From the NCBI GenBank assembly GCA_964016885.1, contig OZ024759.1, positions 2,617,001 through 2,681,000 of the forward strand: a stretch of 64,000 nucleotides of DNA, given 5' to 3'. The notes below the pieces were generated by a model, which saw nothing but the letters and a program-made list of their open reading frames with translations, was not told where the DNA came from and made no database searches. The DNA comes from Eledone cirrhosa. Its lineage: Eukaryota; Mollusca; Cephalopoda; Octopoda; Eledonidae. Below are positions 37,921 to 50,574 of the stretch, in pieces; position 1 is the first letter of the stretch, and every line of letters begins with the position of its first letter. The translations under genes were made by a program, and so were the position numbers.

Positions 37921-39532
37921 TTTCTCCCTCCTCACTAGTTGAGGTAACAAAGAGGTTAAAGTTCTGTTTCACCCATGTTTCTACCTCCTGACAACTGAGG
38001 CAACAAAGAGGTTAAAGTTCTATTTCACCCATGTTTGTACCTCCTCACAGGATGAGGTAACAAAGAGGTTAAAGTTCTGTTTCCCCCATGTTTCTACCTC
38101 CTCACTATTTGAGGTAACGAAGAGCTTAAAGTTCTGTTTCACCCATGTTTCTCCCCACTCACTAGTTGAGGTAACAAAGAGGTTTAAGTTCTGTTTCACC
38201 CATGTTTCTCCCTCCTCACTAGTTGAGGTAACAAAGAGGTTAAAGTTCTGTTTCACCCATGTTTCTCCCTCCTTACTAGTTGACGTAACAAAGAGGTGAA
38301 AGTTCTGTTTCACCCATGTTTCTACCTCCTCACTAGTTGAGGTAACAAAGAGGTTAAAGTTCTGTTTCACCCATGTTTCTCCCTCCTTACTAGTTGAGGT
38401 AACAAAGAGGTGAAAGTTCTGTTTCACCCATGTTTCTACCTCCTCACTAGTTGAGGTAACAAAGAGGTTAAAGTTCTGTTTCACCCATGTTTCTCCCTCC
38501 TCACTAGTTGAGGTAACAAAGAGGTTAAAGTTCTGTTTCCCCCATGTTTCTACCTCCTCACTATTTGAGGTAACAAAGAGGTTAAAGTTCTGTTTCACCC
38601 ATGTTTCTCCCTCCTTACTGGTTGAGGTAACAAAGAGGTTAAAGTTCTGTTTCACCCATGTTTCTCCCTCCTCACTTTTGAGGTAACAAAGAGGTTAAAG
38701 TTCTGTTTCACCCATGTTTCTCCCTCCTCAGTAGTTGAGGTAACAAAGAGGTTAAAGTTCTGTTTCACCCATGTTTCTCCCTCCTCACTAGTTGAGGTAA
38801 CAAAGAGGTTAAAGTTCTGTTTCACCCATGTTTCTACCTCCTCACTATTTGAGGTAACAAAAGGTTAAAATTCTGATTCACCCATGTTTCTCTCTCCTCA
38901 CTAGTTGAGATAACAAGGAGGTTAAAGTTCTGTTTCACCCATGTTTCTCCCTCCTCACTAGTTGAGGTAACAAAGAGGTTAAAGTTCTGTTTCACACAGC
39001 TTTCTACCTCCTCACTATTTGAGGTAACAAAGAGGTTAAAGTTCTGTTTCACCCATGTTTCTACCTCCTGACAACTGAGGTAACAAACAGGTTAAAGTTC
39101 TGTTTCACCCATGTTTCTACTTCCTCACTAGTTGAGGTAACAAATAGGTTAAATTTTTGTTTCACCCATGTTTCTACCCCTTACTAGTTGAGGTAACAAA
39201 GAGGTTAAGTTCTGTTTCACCCTTGTTTCTACCTCCTCACTAGTTTAGGTAACAAAGAGGTTAAAGTTCTGTTTCACCCATGTTTCTCCCTCTTCACTAA
39301 TTGAGGTAACAAACAGGTTAAAGTTCTGTTTCACCCATGTTCCTCCCTCCTCACTAGTTGAGGTAACAAAGAGGTTAAAGTTCTGTTTCACCCATGTTTC
39401 TCCCTCCTCACTAGTTGAGGTAACAAAGAGGTTAAAGTTCTGTTTCACACAGCTTTCTACCTCCTCACTATTTGAAGTAACAAAGAGGTTAAAGTTCTGT
39501 TTCACCCATGTTTCTACCTCCTGACAACTGAG

Positions 39533-40248
39533 GTAACAAAGAGGTTAAAGTTCTGTTTCACCCATGTTTCTCCCTCCTCACTAGTTGAGGTAACAAAGAG
39601 GTTAAAATTCTGTTTCACCCATGTTTCTACCTCCTCTCTAGTTGAGGTAACAAAGAGGTTAAAATTCTGTTTCACCCATGTTTCTCCCTCCTCACTCGTT
39701 GGGGTAACAAAGTGGTTAAAGTTCTGTTTCACCCATGTTTCTCCCTCCTCACTAGTTGAGGTAACAAAGAGGTTAAAGTTCTGTTTCACACAGCTTTCTA
39801 CCTCCTCACTATTTGAGGTAACAGAGAGGTTAAAGTTCTGTTTCACCCATGTTTCTACCTCCTGACAACTGAGGTAACAAAGAGGTTAAAGTTCTGTTTC
39901 ACCCATGTTTCTACCTCCTCACTAGTTGAGGTAACAAAGAGGTTAAAGTTCTGTTTCAACCATGTTTCTCCCTCCTCACTAGTTGAGGTAACAAAGAGGT
40001 TTAAGTTCTGTTTCACCCATGTTTCTCCCTCCTGACTACTTGAGTTAACAAAGAGGTTAATGTTCTGTTTCACCCATGTTTCTACCACCTCACTAGTTGA
40101 GGTAACAAAGAGGTTAAAGTTCTGTTTCACCCATGTTTCTACCTCCTCACTAGGTGAGGTAACAAAGAGGTTAAAGTTCTGTTTCACCCATGTTTCTACT
40201 TTCTCACTATTGAAGTTAGAAAGAGGTTAAAGTTCAGTTTCACCCATG
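39533..40248. repeat. 716-bp block, copy 2 (offset 2,328 bp)
   Basis: This matches 37205-37920, including the private ggtaacagagagg unit and the shared 1-bp deletion ctcactattga near 40205, here with gaagttag where copy 1 has gaggttag. The gacaactgagg unit lies at 39864. Confidence 0.78.
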
Positions 40249-42628
40249 TTTCTACCTCCTCACTATTTGAGGTAACAAAGAGGTTAAAGTTCTGTTTCAC
40301 CCATGTTTCTCCCTCCTCACTAGTTGAGGTAACAAAGAGGTTAAAGTTCTGTTTCACCCATGTTTCTCCCTCCTTACTGGTTGAGGTAACAAAGAGGTTA
40401 AAGTTCTGTTTCACCCATGTTTCTCCCTCCTTACTGGTTGAGGTAACAAAGAGGTTAAAGTTCTGTTTCACCCATGTTTCTACCTCCTGACAACTGAGGC
40501 AACAAAGAGGTTAAAGTTCTATTTCACCCATGTTTGTACCTCCTCACAGGATGAGGTAACAAAGAGGTTAAAGTTATGTTTCCCCCATGTTTCTACCTCC
40601 TCACTATTTGATGTAACGAAGAGCTTAAAGTTCTGTTTCACCCATGTTTCTCCCCACTCACTAGTTGAGGTAACAAAGAGGTTTAAGTTCTGTTTCACCC
40701 ATGTTTCTCCCTCCTCACTAGTTGAGGTAACAAAGAGGTTAAAGTTCTGTTTCACCCATGTTTCTCCCTCCTTACTAGTTGAGGTAACAAAGAGGTGAAA
40801 GTTCTGTTTCACCCATGTTTCTACCTCCTCACTAGTTGAGGTAACAAAGAGGTTAAAGTTCTGTTACACCCATGTTTCTCCCTCCTCACTAGTTGAGGTA
40901 ACAAAGAGATTAAAGTTCTGTTTCCCCCATGTTTCTACCTCCTCACTATTTGAGGTAACAAAGAGGTTAAAGTTCTGTTTCACCCATGTTTCTCCCTCCT
41001 CACTAGTTGAGGTAACAAAGAGGTTAAAGTTCTGTTTCACCCATGTTTCTCCCTCCTTACTGGTTGAGGTAACAAAGAGGTTAAAGTTCTGTTTCACCCA
41101 TGTTTCTCCCTCCTTACTGGTTGAGGTAACAAAGAGGTTAAAGTTCTGTTTCACCCATGTTTCTCCCTCCTCAGTAGTTGAGGTAACAAAGAGGTTAAAG
41201 TTCTGTTTCACCCATGTTTCTCCCTCCTCACTAGTTGAGGTAACAAAGAGGTTAAAGTTCTGTTTCACCCATGTTTCTACCTCCTCACTATTTGAGGTAA
41301 CAAAAGGTTAAAATTCTGATTCACCCATGTTTCTCTCTCCTCACTAGTTGAGGTAACAAGGAGGTTAAAGTTCTGTTTCACCCATGTTTCTCCCTCCTCA
41401 CTAGTTGAGGTAACAAAGAGGTTAAAGTTCTGTTTCACACAGCTTTCTACCTCCTCACTATTTGAGGTAACAAATAGGTTAAATTTTTGTTTCACCCATG
41501 TTTCTACCCCTTACTAGTTGAGGTAACAAAGTGGTTAAAGTTCTGTTTCACCCATGTTTCTCTCTCCTCACTAGTTGAGGTAACAAGGAGGTTAAAGTTC
41601 TGTTTCACCCATGTTTCTACCTCCTGACAACTGAGGTAACAAACAGGTTAAAGTTCTGTTTCACCCATGTTTCTACTTCCTCACTAGTTGAGGTAACAAA
41701 TAGGTTAAATTTTTGTTTCACCCATGTTTCTACCCCTTACTAGTTGAGGTAACAAAGTGGTTAAAGTTCTGTTTCACCCATGTTTCTCCCTCCTCACTAG
41801 TTTAGGTAACAAAGAGGTTAAGTTCTGTTTCACCCTTGTTTCTACCTCCTCACTAGTTTAGGTAACAAAGAGGTTAAAGTTCTGTTTCACCCATGTTTCT
41901 ACCTCCTCACTAGTTGAGGTAACAAAGAGGTTAAAGTTCTGTTTCACCCATGTTTCTCCCTCCTCACTAGTTGAGGTAACAAAGAGGTTAAAGTTCTGTT
42001 CCACATATGTTTCTACCTCCTCACTAGTTGAGGTAACAAAGAGGTTAAAGTTCTGTTTCACCCATGTTTCTACCTCCTCACTAGTTGTGGTAACAAAGAG
42101 CTTAAAGTTCTGTTTCAACCATGTTTCTACCTCCTCACTAGTTGAGGTAACAAAGAGGTTAAAGTTCTGTTTCACCCATCTTTCTACCCCTTACTATTTG
42201 AGGTAACAAAAAGGTTAAAGTTCTGTTTCACCCATGTTTCTCCCTCCTCATTATTTGAGGTAACAAAGAGGTTAAAGTTCTGTTTCCCCCATGTTTCTAC
42301 CCCTTACTAGTTGAGGTAACAAAGAGGTTAAAGTTCTGTTTCACCCATGTTTCTACCTCCTCACTAGGTGAGGTAACAAAGAGGTGAAAGTTCTGTTTCA
42401 CCCATGTTTCTACTTTCTCACTATTTGAGGTTAGAAAGAGGTTAAAGTTTAGTTTCACCTATGTTTCTCCCTCCTCACTAGTTGAGGTAACAAAGAGGTT
42501 AAAGTTCTGTTTCACCCATGTTTCTACCTCCTGACAACTGAGGCAACAAAGAGGTTAAAGTTCTGTTTCACCCATGTTTCTACCTCCTCACAGGTTGAGG
42601 TAACAAAGAGGTTAAAGTTCTGTTTCCC

Positions 42629-45600
42629 TCATGTTTCTACCTCCTCACTATTTGATGTAACGAAGAGCTTAAAGTTCTGTTTCACCCATGTTTTTCCCTC
42701 CTCACTAGTTGAGGTAACAAAGAGGTTAAAGTTCTGTTTCACCCATGTTTCTCCCTCCTCACTAGTTGAGGTAACAAAGACGTTAAAGTTATGTTTCACC
42801 CATGTTTCTCCCCCCTCACTAGTTGAGGTAACAAAGAGGTTAAAGTTCTGTTTCACCCATGTTTCTACCTTCTCACTATTTGAAGTTACAAAGAGGTTAA
42901 AGTTCTGTTTCACCCATGTTTCTCCCTCTTCACTAATTGAGGTAACAAAGAGGTTAAAGTTCTGTTTCACCCATGTTCCTCCCTCCTCACTAGTTGAGGT
43001 AACAAAGAGGTTAAAGTTCTGTTTCACCCACGTTTCTCCCTCCTCACTAGTAGAGGTAACAAAGAGGTTAAAATTCTGTTTCACCCATGTTTCTACCTCC
43101 TCACTAGTTGAGGTAACAAAGAGGTTAAAATTCTGTTTCACCCATGTTTCTCCCTCCTCACTCGTTGGGGTAACAAAGAGGTTAAAGTTCTGTTTCACCC
43201 ATGTTTCTCCCTCCTCACTAGTTGAGGTAACAAAGAGGTTAAAGTTCTGTTTCACACAGCTTTCTACCTCCTCACTATTTGAAGTAACAAAGAGGTTAAA
43301 GTTCTGTTTCACCCATGTTTCTACCTCCTGACAACTGAGGTAACAAAGAGGTTAAAGTTCTGTTTCACCCATGTTTCTACCTCCTCACTAGTTGAGGTAA
43401 CAAAGAGGTTAAAGTTCTGTTTCACCCATGTTTCTCCCTCCTCACTAGTTGAGGTAACAAAGAGGTTTAAGTTCTGTTTCACCCATGTTTCTCCCTCCTC
43501 AGTAGTTGAGGTAACAAAGAGGTTTAAGTTCTGTTTCACCCATGTTTCTCCCTCCTCACTAGTTGAGGTAACAAAGAGGTTAAAATTCTGTTTCACCCAT
43601 GTTTCTCTCTCATCACTAGTTGAGGTAACAAAGAGGTTAAAGTTCTGTTTCACCGATGTTTCTGCCTCCTCACTAGTTGAGGTAACAAAGAGGTTAAAGT
43701 TCTGTTTCACCCATGTTTCTACCTCCTCACTATTTGAGGTAACAAAAGGTTAAAATTCTGATTCACCCATGTTTCTCCCTCCTCACTAGTTGAGGTAACA
43801 AAGAGGTTAAAGTTCTGTTTCACCCATGTTTCTACCTTCTCACTATTTGAAGTTACAAAGAGGTTAAAATTCTGTTTCACCCATGTTTCTCCCTCATCAC
43901 TAGTTGAGGTAACAAAGAGGTTTAAGTTCTGTTTCACCCATGTTTCTCCCTCCTCACTAGTTGAGGTAACAAAGAGGTTAAAATTCTGTTTCACCCATGT
44001 TTCTCTCTCATCACTAGTTGAGGTAACAAAGAGGTTAAAGTTCTGTTTCACCGATGTTTCTGCCTCCTCACTAGTTGAGGTAACAAAGAGGTTAAAGTTC
44101 TGTTTCACCCATGTTTCTCCCTCCTCAGTAGTTGAGGTAACAAAGAGGTTTAAGTTCTGTTTCACCCATGTTTCTCCCTCCTCACTAGTTGAGGTAACAA
44201 AGAGGTTAAAGTTCTGTTTCACCCATGTTTCTACCTCCTCACTAGTTGAGGTAACAAGGAGGTTAAAATTCTGTTTCACCCATGTTTCTCCCTCATCACT
44301 AGTTGAGGTAACAAAGAGGTTAAAGTTCTGTTTCACCGATGTTTCTGCCTCCTCACTAGTTGAGGTAACAAAGAGGTTAAAGTTCTGTTTCACCCATGTT
44401 TCTACCTCCTCACTATTTGAGGTAACAAAAGGTTAAAATTCTGATTCACCCATGTTTCTCCCTCCTCACTAGTTGAGGTAACAAAGAGGTTAAAGTTCTG
44501 TTTCACCCATGTTTCTCCCTCCTCACTAGTTGAGGTAACAAAGAGGTTAAAGTTCTGTTTCACCCATGTTTCTACCTCCTCACTATTTGAGGTAACAAAG
44601 AGGTTAAAGTTCTGTTTCACCCATGTTTCTACCTCCTGACAACTGAGGTAACAAAGAGGTTAAAGTTCTGTTTCACCCATGCTTCTACTTCCGCACTAGT
44701 TGAGGTAACAAATAGGTTAAATTTTTGTTTCACCCATGTTTCTACCCCTTACTAGTTGAGGTAACAAAGAGGTTAATGTTCTGTTTCACCCATGTTTCTC
44801 CCTCTTCACTAGTTTAGGTAACAAAGAGGTTAAAGTTCTGTTTCACCCTTGTTTCTACCTCCTCACTAGTTGAGGTAACAAAGAGGTTAAAGTTCTGTTT
44901 CACCCATGTTTCTACCTCCTCACTAGGTGAGGTAACAAAGAGGTTAAAGTTCTGTTTCACCCATGTTTCTACTTTCTCACTATTTGAGGTTAGAAAGAGG
45001 TTAAAGTTCAGTTTCACCCATGTTTCTCCCTCCTCACTAGTTGAGGTAACAAAGAGGTTAAAGTTCTGTTTCACCCATGTTTCTACCTCCTGACAACTGA
45101 GGCAACAAAGAGGTTAAAGTTCTGTTTCACCCATGTTTCTACCTCCTCACAGGTTGAGGTAACAAAGAGGTTAAAGTTCTGTTTCCCTCATGTTTCTACC
45201 TCCTCACTATTTGAGGTAACGAAGAGCTTAAAGTTCTGTTTCACCCATGTTTTTCCCTCCTCACTAGTTGAGGTAACAAAGAGGTTAAAGTTCTGTTTCA
45301 CCCATGTTTCTCCCTCCTTACTAGTTGAGGTAACAAAGAGGTGAAAGTTCTGTTTCACCCATGTTTCTCCCTCCTCACTAGTTGAGGTAACAAAGACGTT
45401 AAAGTTCTGTTTCACCCATGTTTCTACTTCCTCACTAGTTGAGGTAACAAAGAGGTTAAAGTTCTGTTTCACCCATGTTTCTACCTTCTCACTATTTGAA
45501 GTTACAAAGAGGTTAAAGTTCTGTTTCACCCATGTTTCTCCCTCTTCACTAATTGAGGTAACAAAGAGGTTAAAGTTCTGTTTCACCCATGTTCCTCCCT

Positions 45601-48590
45601 CCTCACTAGTTGAGGTAACAAAGAGGTTAAAGTTCTGTTTCACCCATGTTTCTCCCTCCTCACTAGTTGAGGTAACAAAGAGGTTAAAATTCTGTTTCAC
45701 CCATGTTTCTACCTCCTCACTAGTTGAGGTAATAAAGAGGTTAAAATTCTGTTGCACCCATGTTTCTCCCTCCTCACTCGTTGGGGTAATAAAGAGGTTA
45801 AAGTTCTGTTTCACCCATGTTTCTCCCTCCTCACTAGTTGAGGTAACAAAGAGGTTAAAGTTCTGTTTCACACAGCTTTCTACCTCCTCACTATTTGAGG
45901 TAACAAAGAGGTTAAAGTTCTGTTTCACCCATGTTTCTACCTCCTGACAACTGAGGTAACAAAGAGGTTAAAGTTCTGTTTCACCCATGTTTCTACCTCC
46001 TCACTAGTTGAGGTAACAAAGAGGTTAAAGTTCTGTTTCACCCATGTTACTCCATCCTCACTAGTTGAGGTAACAAAGAGGTTTAAGTTCTGTTTCACCC
46101 ATATTTCTCCCTCCTCAGTAGTTGAGGTAACAAAGAGGTTAAAGTTCTGTTTCACCCATGTTTCTACTTTCTCACTATTTGAGGTTAGAAAGAGGTTAAA
46201 GTTCAGTTTTACCCATGTTTCTCCCTCCTCACTAGTTGAGGTAACAAAGAGGTTAAAGTTCTGTTTCACCCATGTTTCTACCTCCTGACAACTGAGGCAA
46301 CAAAGAGGTTAACGTTCTGTTTCACCCATGTTTCTACCTCCTCACAGTTTGAGGTAACAAAGAGGTTAAAGTTCTGTTTCCCTCATGTTTCTACCTCCTC
46401 ACTATTTGAGGTAACGAAGAGCTTAAAGTTCTGTTTCACCCATGTTTTTCCCTCCTCACTAGTTGAGGTAACAAAGAGGTTAAAGTTCTGTTTCACCCAT
46501 GTTTCTCCCTCCTCACTAGTTGAGGTAACAAAGAGGTTTAAGTTCTGTTTCACCCATGTTTCTCGCTCCTCAGTAGTTGAGGTAACAAAGAGGTTTAAGT
46601 TCTGTTTCACCCATGTTTCTCCCTCCTCACTAGTTGAGGTAACAAAGAGGTTAAAGTTCTGTTTCACCCATGTTTCTACCTCCTCACTAGTTGAGGTAAC
46701 AAGGAGGTTAAAATTCTGTTTCACCCATGTTTCTCCCTCATCACTAGTTGAGGTAACAAAGAGGTTAAAGTTCTGTTTCACCGATGTTTCTGCCTCCTCA
46801 CTAGTTGAGGTAACAAAGAGGTTAAAGTTCTGTTTCACCCATGTTTCTACCTCCTCACTATTTGAGGTAACAAAAGGTTAAAATTCTGATGCACCCATGT
46901 TTCTCCCTCCTCACTAGTTGAGGTAACAAAGAGGTTAAAGTTCTGTTTCACCCATGTTTCTACCTCCTCACTATTTGAGGTAACAAAGAGTTTAAAGTTC
47001 TGTTTCACCCATGTTTCTACCTCCTGACAACTGAGGTAACAAAGAGGTTAAAGTTCTGTTTCACCCATGTTTCTACTTCCTCACTAGTTGAGGTAACAAA
47101 TAGGTTAAATTTTTGTTTCACCCATATTTCTACCCCTTACTAGTTTAGGTAACAAAGAGGTTAAAGTTCTGTTTCACCCTTGTTTCTACCTCCTCACTAG
47201 TTGAGGTAACAAAGAGGTTAAAGTTCTGTTTCACCCATGTTTCTACTTTCTCACTAATTGAGGTTAGAAAGAGGTTAAAGTTCAGTTTCACCCATGTTTC
47301 TCCCTCCTCAGTAGTTGAGGTAACAAAGAGGTTTAAGTTCTGTTTCACCCATGTTTCTCCCTCCTCACTAGTTGAGGTAACAAAGAGGTTAAAATTCTGT
47401 TTCACCCATGTTTCTCTCTCATCACTAGTTGAGGTAACAAAGAGGTTAAAGTTCTGTTTCACCGATGTTTCTGCCTCCTCACTAGTTGAGGTAACAAAGA
47501 GGTTAAAGTTCTGTTTCACCCATGTTTCTACCTCCTCACTATTTGAGGTAACAAAAGGTTAAAGTTCTGTTTCACCCATGTTTCTCCCTTCTTACTAGTT
47601 GAGGTAACAAAGAGGTGAAAGTTCTGTTTCACCCATGTTTCTCCCTCCTCAATAGTTGAGGTAACAAAGACGTTAAAGTTCTGTTTCACCCATGTTTCTC
47701 CCCCCTCACTAGTTGAGGTAACAAAGAGGTTAAAGTTCTGTTTCACCCATGTTTCTACCTTCTCACTATTTGAAGTTACAAAGAAGTTAAAGTTCTGTTT
47801 CACCCATGTTTCTCCCTCTTCACTAATTGAGGTAACAAAGAGGTTAAAGTTCTGTTTCACCCATGTTCCTCCCTCCTCACTAGTTGAGGTAACAAAGAGG
47901 TTAAAGTTCTGTTTCACCCATGTTTCTCCCTCCTCACTAGTTGAGGTAACAAAGAGGTTAAAATTCTGTTTCACCCATGTTTCTACCTCCTCACTAGTTG
48001 AGGTAACAAAGAGGTTAAAATTCTGTTTCACCCATGTTTCTCCCTCCTCACTCGTTGGGGTAACAAAGAGGTTAAAGTTCTGTTTCACCCATGTTTCTCC
48101 CTCCTCACTAGTTGAGGTAACAAAGAGGTTAAAGTTCTGTTTCACACAGCTTTCTACCTCCTCACTATTTGAGGTAACAAAGAGGTTAAAGTTCTGTTTC
48201 ACCCATGTTTCTACCTCCTGACAACTGAGGTAACAAAGAGGTTAAAGTTCTGTTTCACCCATGTTTCTACCTCCTCACTAGTTGAGGTAACAAAGAGGTT
48301 AAAGTTCTGCTTCACCCATGTTACTCCCTCCTCACTAGTTGAGCTAACAATGAGGTTTAAGTTCTGTTTCACCCATGTTTCTCCCTCCTCAGTAGTTGAG
48401 GTAACAAAGAGGTTAAAGTTCTGTTTCACCCATGTTTCTACCTCCTCACTATTTGAGGTAACAAAGAGGTTAAAGTTCTGTTTCACCCATGTTTCTACCT
48501 CCTGACAACTGAGATAACAAAGAGGTTAAATTTCTGTTTCACCCATGTTTCTACTTCCTCACTAGTTGAGGTAACAAATAGGTTAAATTT
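42629..48590. repeat. Right part of domain II with three related 2.3-2.6 kb blocks
   Basis: The series gtttccctcatg, aacgaagagc, catgtttttccctcc, gacgttaaag, taccttctcactatttgaag, cttcactaattg, gttcctccc, cactcgttgggg and cacacagc appears at about 42.6-43.3, 45.2-45.9 and 47.5-48.2 kb. Equivalent cacacagc units are 2,616 and 2,274 bp apart. Between them lie units unique to this part: caccgatgtttctgcctcc at about 43.65, 44.05, 44.33, 46.78 and 47.46 kb, and ggtaacaaaaggttaaaattctg, a 1-bp deletion. The blocks are related but differ by several monomers. Confidence 0.7.
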
Positions 48591-48639
48591 TTGTTTCACC
48601 CATGTTTCTACCCCTTACTAGTTGAGGTAACAAAGAGGT

Positions 48640-50420
48640 TAAAGTTCTGTTTCACCCATGTTTCTCCCTCCTCACTAGTTGAGGTAACAAAGAGGTTAAA
48701 GTTCTGTTTCACCCATGTTTCTCCCTCCTCACTAGTTGAGGTAACAAAGAGGTTAAAGTTCTGTTTCACCCATGTTTCTACCACCTCACTATTTGAGGTA
48801 ACAAAGAGGTTAAAGTTCTGTTTCACCCATGTTTCTCCCTCCTCGCTAGTTGAGGTAACAAAGAGGTTAAAGTTCTGTTTCACCCATGTTTCTCCCTCCT
48901 CACTAGTTGAGGTAACAAAGAGGTTAAAGTTCTGTTTCACCCATCTTTCTACCCCTTACTATTTGAGGTAACAAAGAGGTTAAAGTTCTGTTTCACCCAT
49001 GTTACTCCCTCCTCACTAGTTGAGGTAACAAAGAGGTTAAAGTTCTGTTTCACCCATGTTTCTCCCTCCTCGCTAGTTGAGGTAACAAAGAGGTTAAATT
49101 TCTGTTTCACCCATGTTTCTACCTCCTCACTAGTTGAGGTATCAAAGAGGTTAAAGTTCTGTTTCACCCATCTTTCTACCCCTTACTATTTGAGGTAACA
49201 AAGAGGTTAAAGTTCTGTTTCACCCATGTTACTCCCTCCTCACTAGTTGAGGTAACAAAGAGGTTAAAGTTCTGTTTCACCCATGTTTCTCCCTCCTCAC
49301 TAATTGAGGTAACAAAGAGGTTAAAGTTCTGTTTCACCCATGTTTCTACCTCCTCACTATTTGAGGTAACAAAGAGGTTAAAGTTCTGTTTCACCCATGT
49401 TTCTCCACCCCTTACTAGTTGAGGTAACAAAGAGGTTTCTCACTCCATGCTTCTCCCTCCTTACTAGTTGAGGTAACAAAGAGGTTAAAGTTCTGTTTCA
49501 CCCATGTTTCTCCCCCCTCACTAGTTGAGGTAAGAAAGAGGTTAAAGTTCTGTTTCACCCATGTTTCTCCCTCATCACTAGTTGAGGTAACAAAGAGGTT
49601 AAAGTTCTGTTTCACCCATGTTTCTCCCTCCTCACTAGTTGAGGTAACAAAGAGGTTAAAGTTCTGTTTCACCCATGTTTCTCCTTCCTCACTAGTTGAG
49701 GTAACAAAGAGGTTAAAGTTCTGTTTCACCCATGTTTCTCCCTCCTCACTAGTTGAGGTAACAAAGAGGTTAAAGTTCTATTTCACCCATGTTTCTCCCT
49801 CCTCACTAGTTGAGGTAACAAAGAGGTTAAAGTTCTATTTCACCCATGTTTCTCTCGCCTTACTAGTTGGGGTAACAAAGAGGTTAATGTTCTGTTTCAC
49901 CCATGTTTCTCCCTCCTCACTAGTTTAGGTAACAAAGAGGTTAAAGTTCTGTTTCACCCATGTTTCTACCTCCCCACTAGTTGAGGTAACAAAGAGGTTA
50001 AAGTTCTATTTCACCCATGTTTCTCTCTCCTTACTAGTTGGGGTAACAAAGAGGTTAATGTTCTGTTTCACCCATGTTTCTCCCTCCTCACTAGTTTAGG
50101 TAACAAAGAGGTTAAAGTTCTGTTTCACCCATCTTTCTTCCTCCACACCAGTTGAGGTAACAAAGAGGTTTCTCACTCCATGCTTCTCCCTCCTTACTAG
50201 TTGAGGTAACAAAGAGGTTAAAGTTCTGTTTCACCCATGTTGCTCCCCCCTCACTAGTTGAGGTAACAAAGAGGTTAAAGTTCTGATTCACCCATGTTTC
50301 TCCCCCCTCACTAGTTGAGGTAACAAAGAGGTTAAAGTTCTGTTTCACCCATGTTTCTCCCTCATCACTAGTTGAGGTAAAAAAGAGGTTAAAGATCTGT
50401 TTCACCCATGTTTCTCCCTC
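48640..50420. repeat. 1.7-kb block also present at 56.2-57.9 and 61.4-63.0 kb
   Basis: A constant offset of 7,475 bp links this block to 56.1-57.9 kb, and a further 5,148 bp links it to the copy at about 61.3-63.0 kb. Shared units are taccacctcactattt, ctcgctag, catctttctaccccttac, catgttactccc, gaggtatcaaag, ccaccccttac, the 49-bp deletion unit (49432 and 50165), ggtaagaaagagg, cttactagttgggg and ccacaccagttgagg. A fairly similar stretch lies at about 53.7-54.4 kb. The left limit is soft because ordinary units precede it. Confidence 0.75.
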
Positions 50421-50574
50421 CTCCCTAGTTTAGGTAACAAAGAGGTTAAAGTTCTGTTTCAGCCATGTTTCTCCCTCCTCACTAGTTGAGGTAACAAATA
50501 GGTTCAAGTTCTGTTTCACCCATGTTTCTCCCTCCTCACTAGTTGAGGTAACAAAGAGGTTAAAGTTCTGTTTC

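Larger units (their letters stand above)
24314..48150. repeat. cacacagc monomer family (14 copies)
   Basis: These units carry ttcacacagctttctacc in place of ttcacccatgtttctacc, which changes several adjacent bases and removes the ATG. Copies start at 24314, 27047, 28525, 30006, 31655, 33532, 37459, 38993, 39446, 39787, 41436, 43253, 45869 and 48143. Each copy lies one to two units before a gacaactgagg unit, except near 41.4 kb where a gttaaatttttg unit follows instead. The distance series (2733, 1478, 1481, 1649, 1877, 3927, 1534, 453, 341, 1649, 1817, 2616, 2274) shows how the higher-order unit varies in length. Confidence 0.88.
18926..48515. repeat. gacaactgagg monomer family (29 copies)
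   Basis: These units replace cactagttgagg with gacaactgagg, a 1-bp shorter form with several clustered changes. Copies start at 18926, 24391, 24846, 27124, 27579, 28602, 30082, 30537, 31731, 32414, 33608, 35487, 36170, 37536, 37990, 39070, 39523, 39864, 40489, 41626, 42533, 43330, 44638, 45092, 45946, 46287, 47026, 48220 and 48504. Spacings of 453-455 bp (8 monomers) occur six times and 683 bp (12 monomers) twice, which reveals the higher-order structure. Several copies follow the deletion with gaggcaac or gagggaac instead of gaggtaac. Confidence 0.9.
22080..48590. repeat. Satellite domain II, 29-mer higher-order repeat
   Basis: This domain is defined by units carrying gacaactgagg in place of the usual cactagttgagg. 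It is also defined by units with ttcacacagctttc, ctactttctcac followed by gaggttagaaag, gtttcccccatg, and ggtaacgaagagcttaaag. These markers recur in a fixed order, so the domain is a higher-order repeat rather than random monomers. A recurrent distance of 1,649 bp, about 29 monomers, separates equivalent markers: gacaactg 30082 to 31731, cacacagc 30006 to 31655, and cacacagc 39787 to 41436. Other spacings are this unit with blocks gained or lost. The right edge is set by the last gacaactg unit at 48504. Confidence 0.8.
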
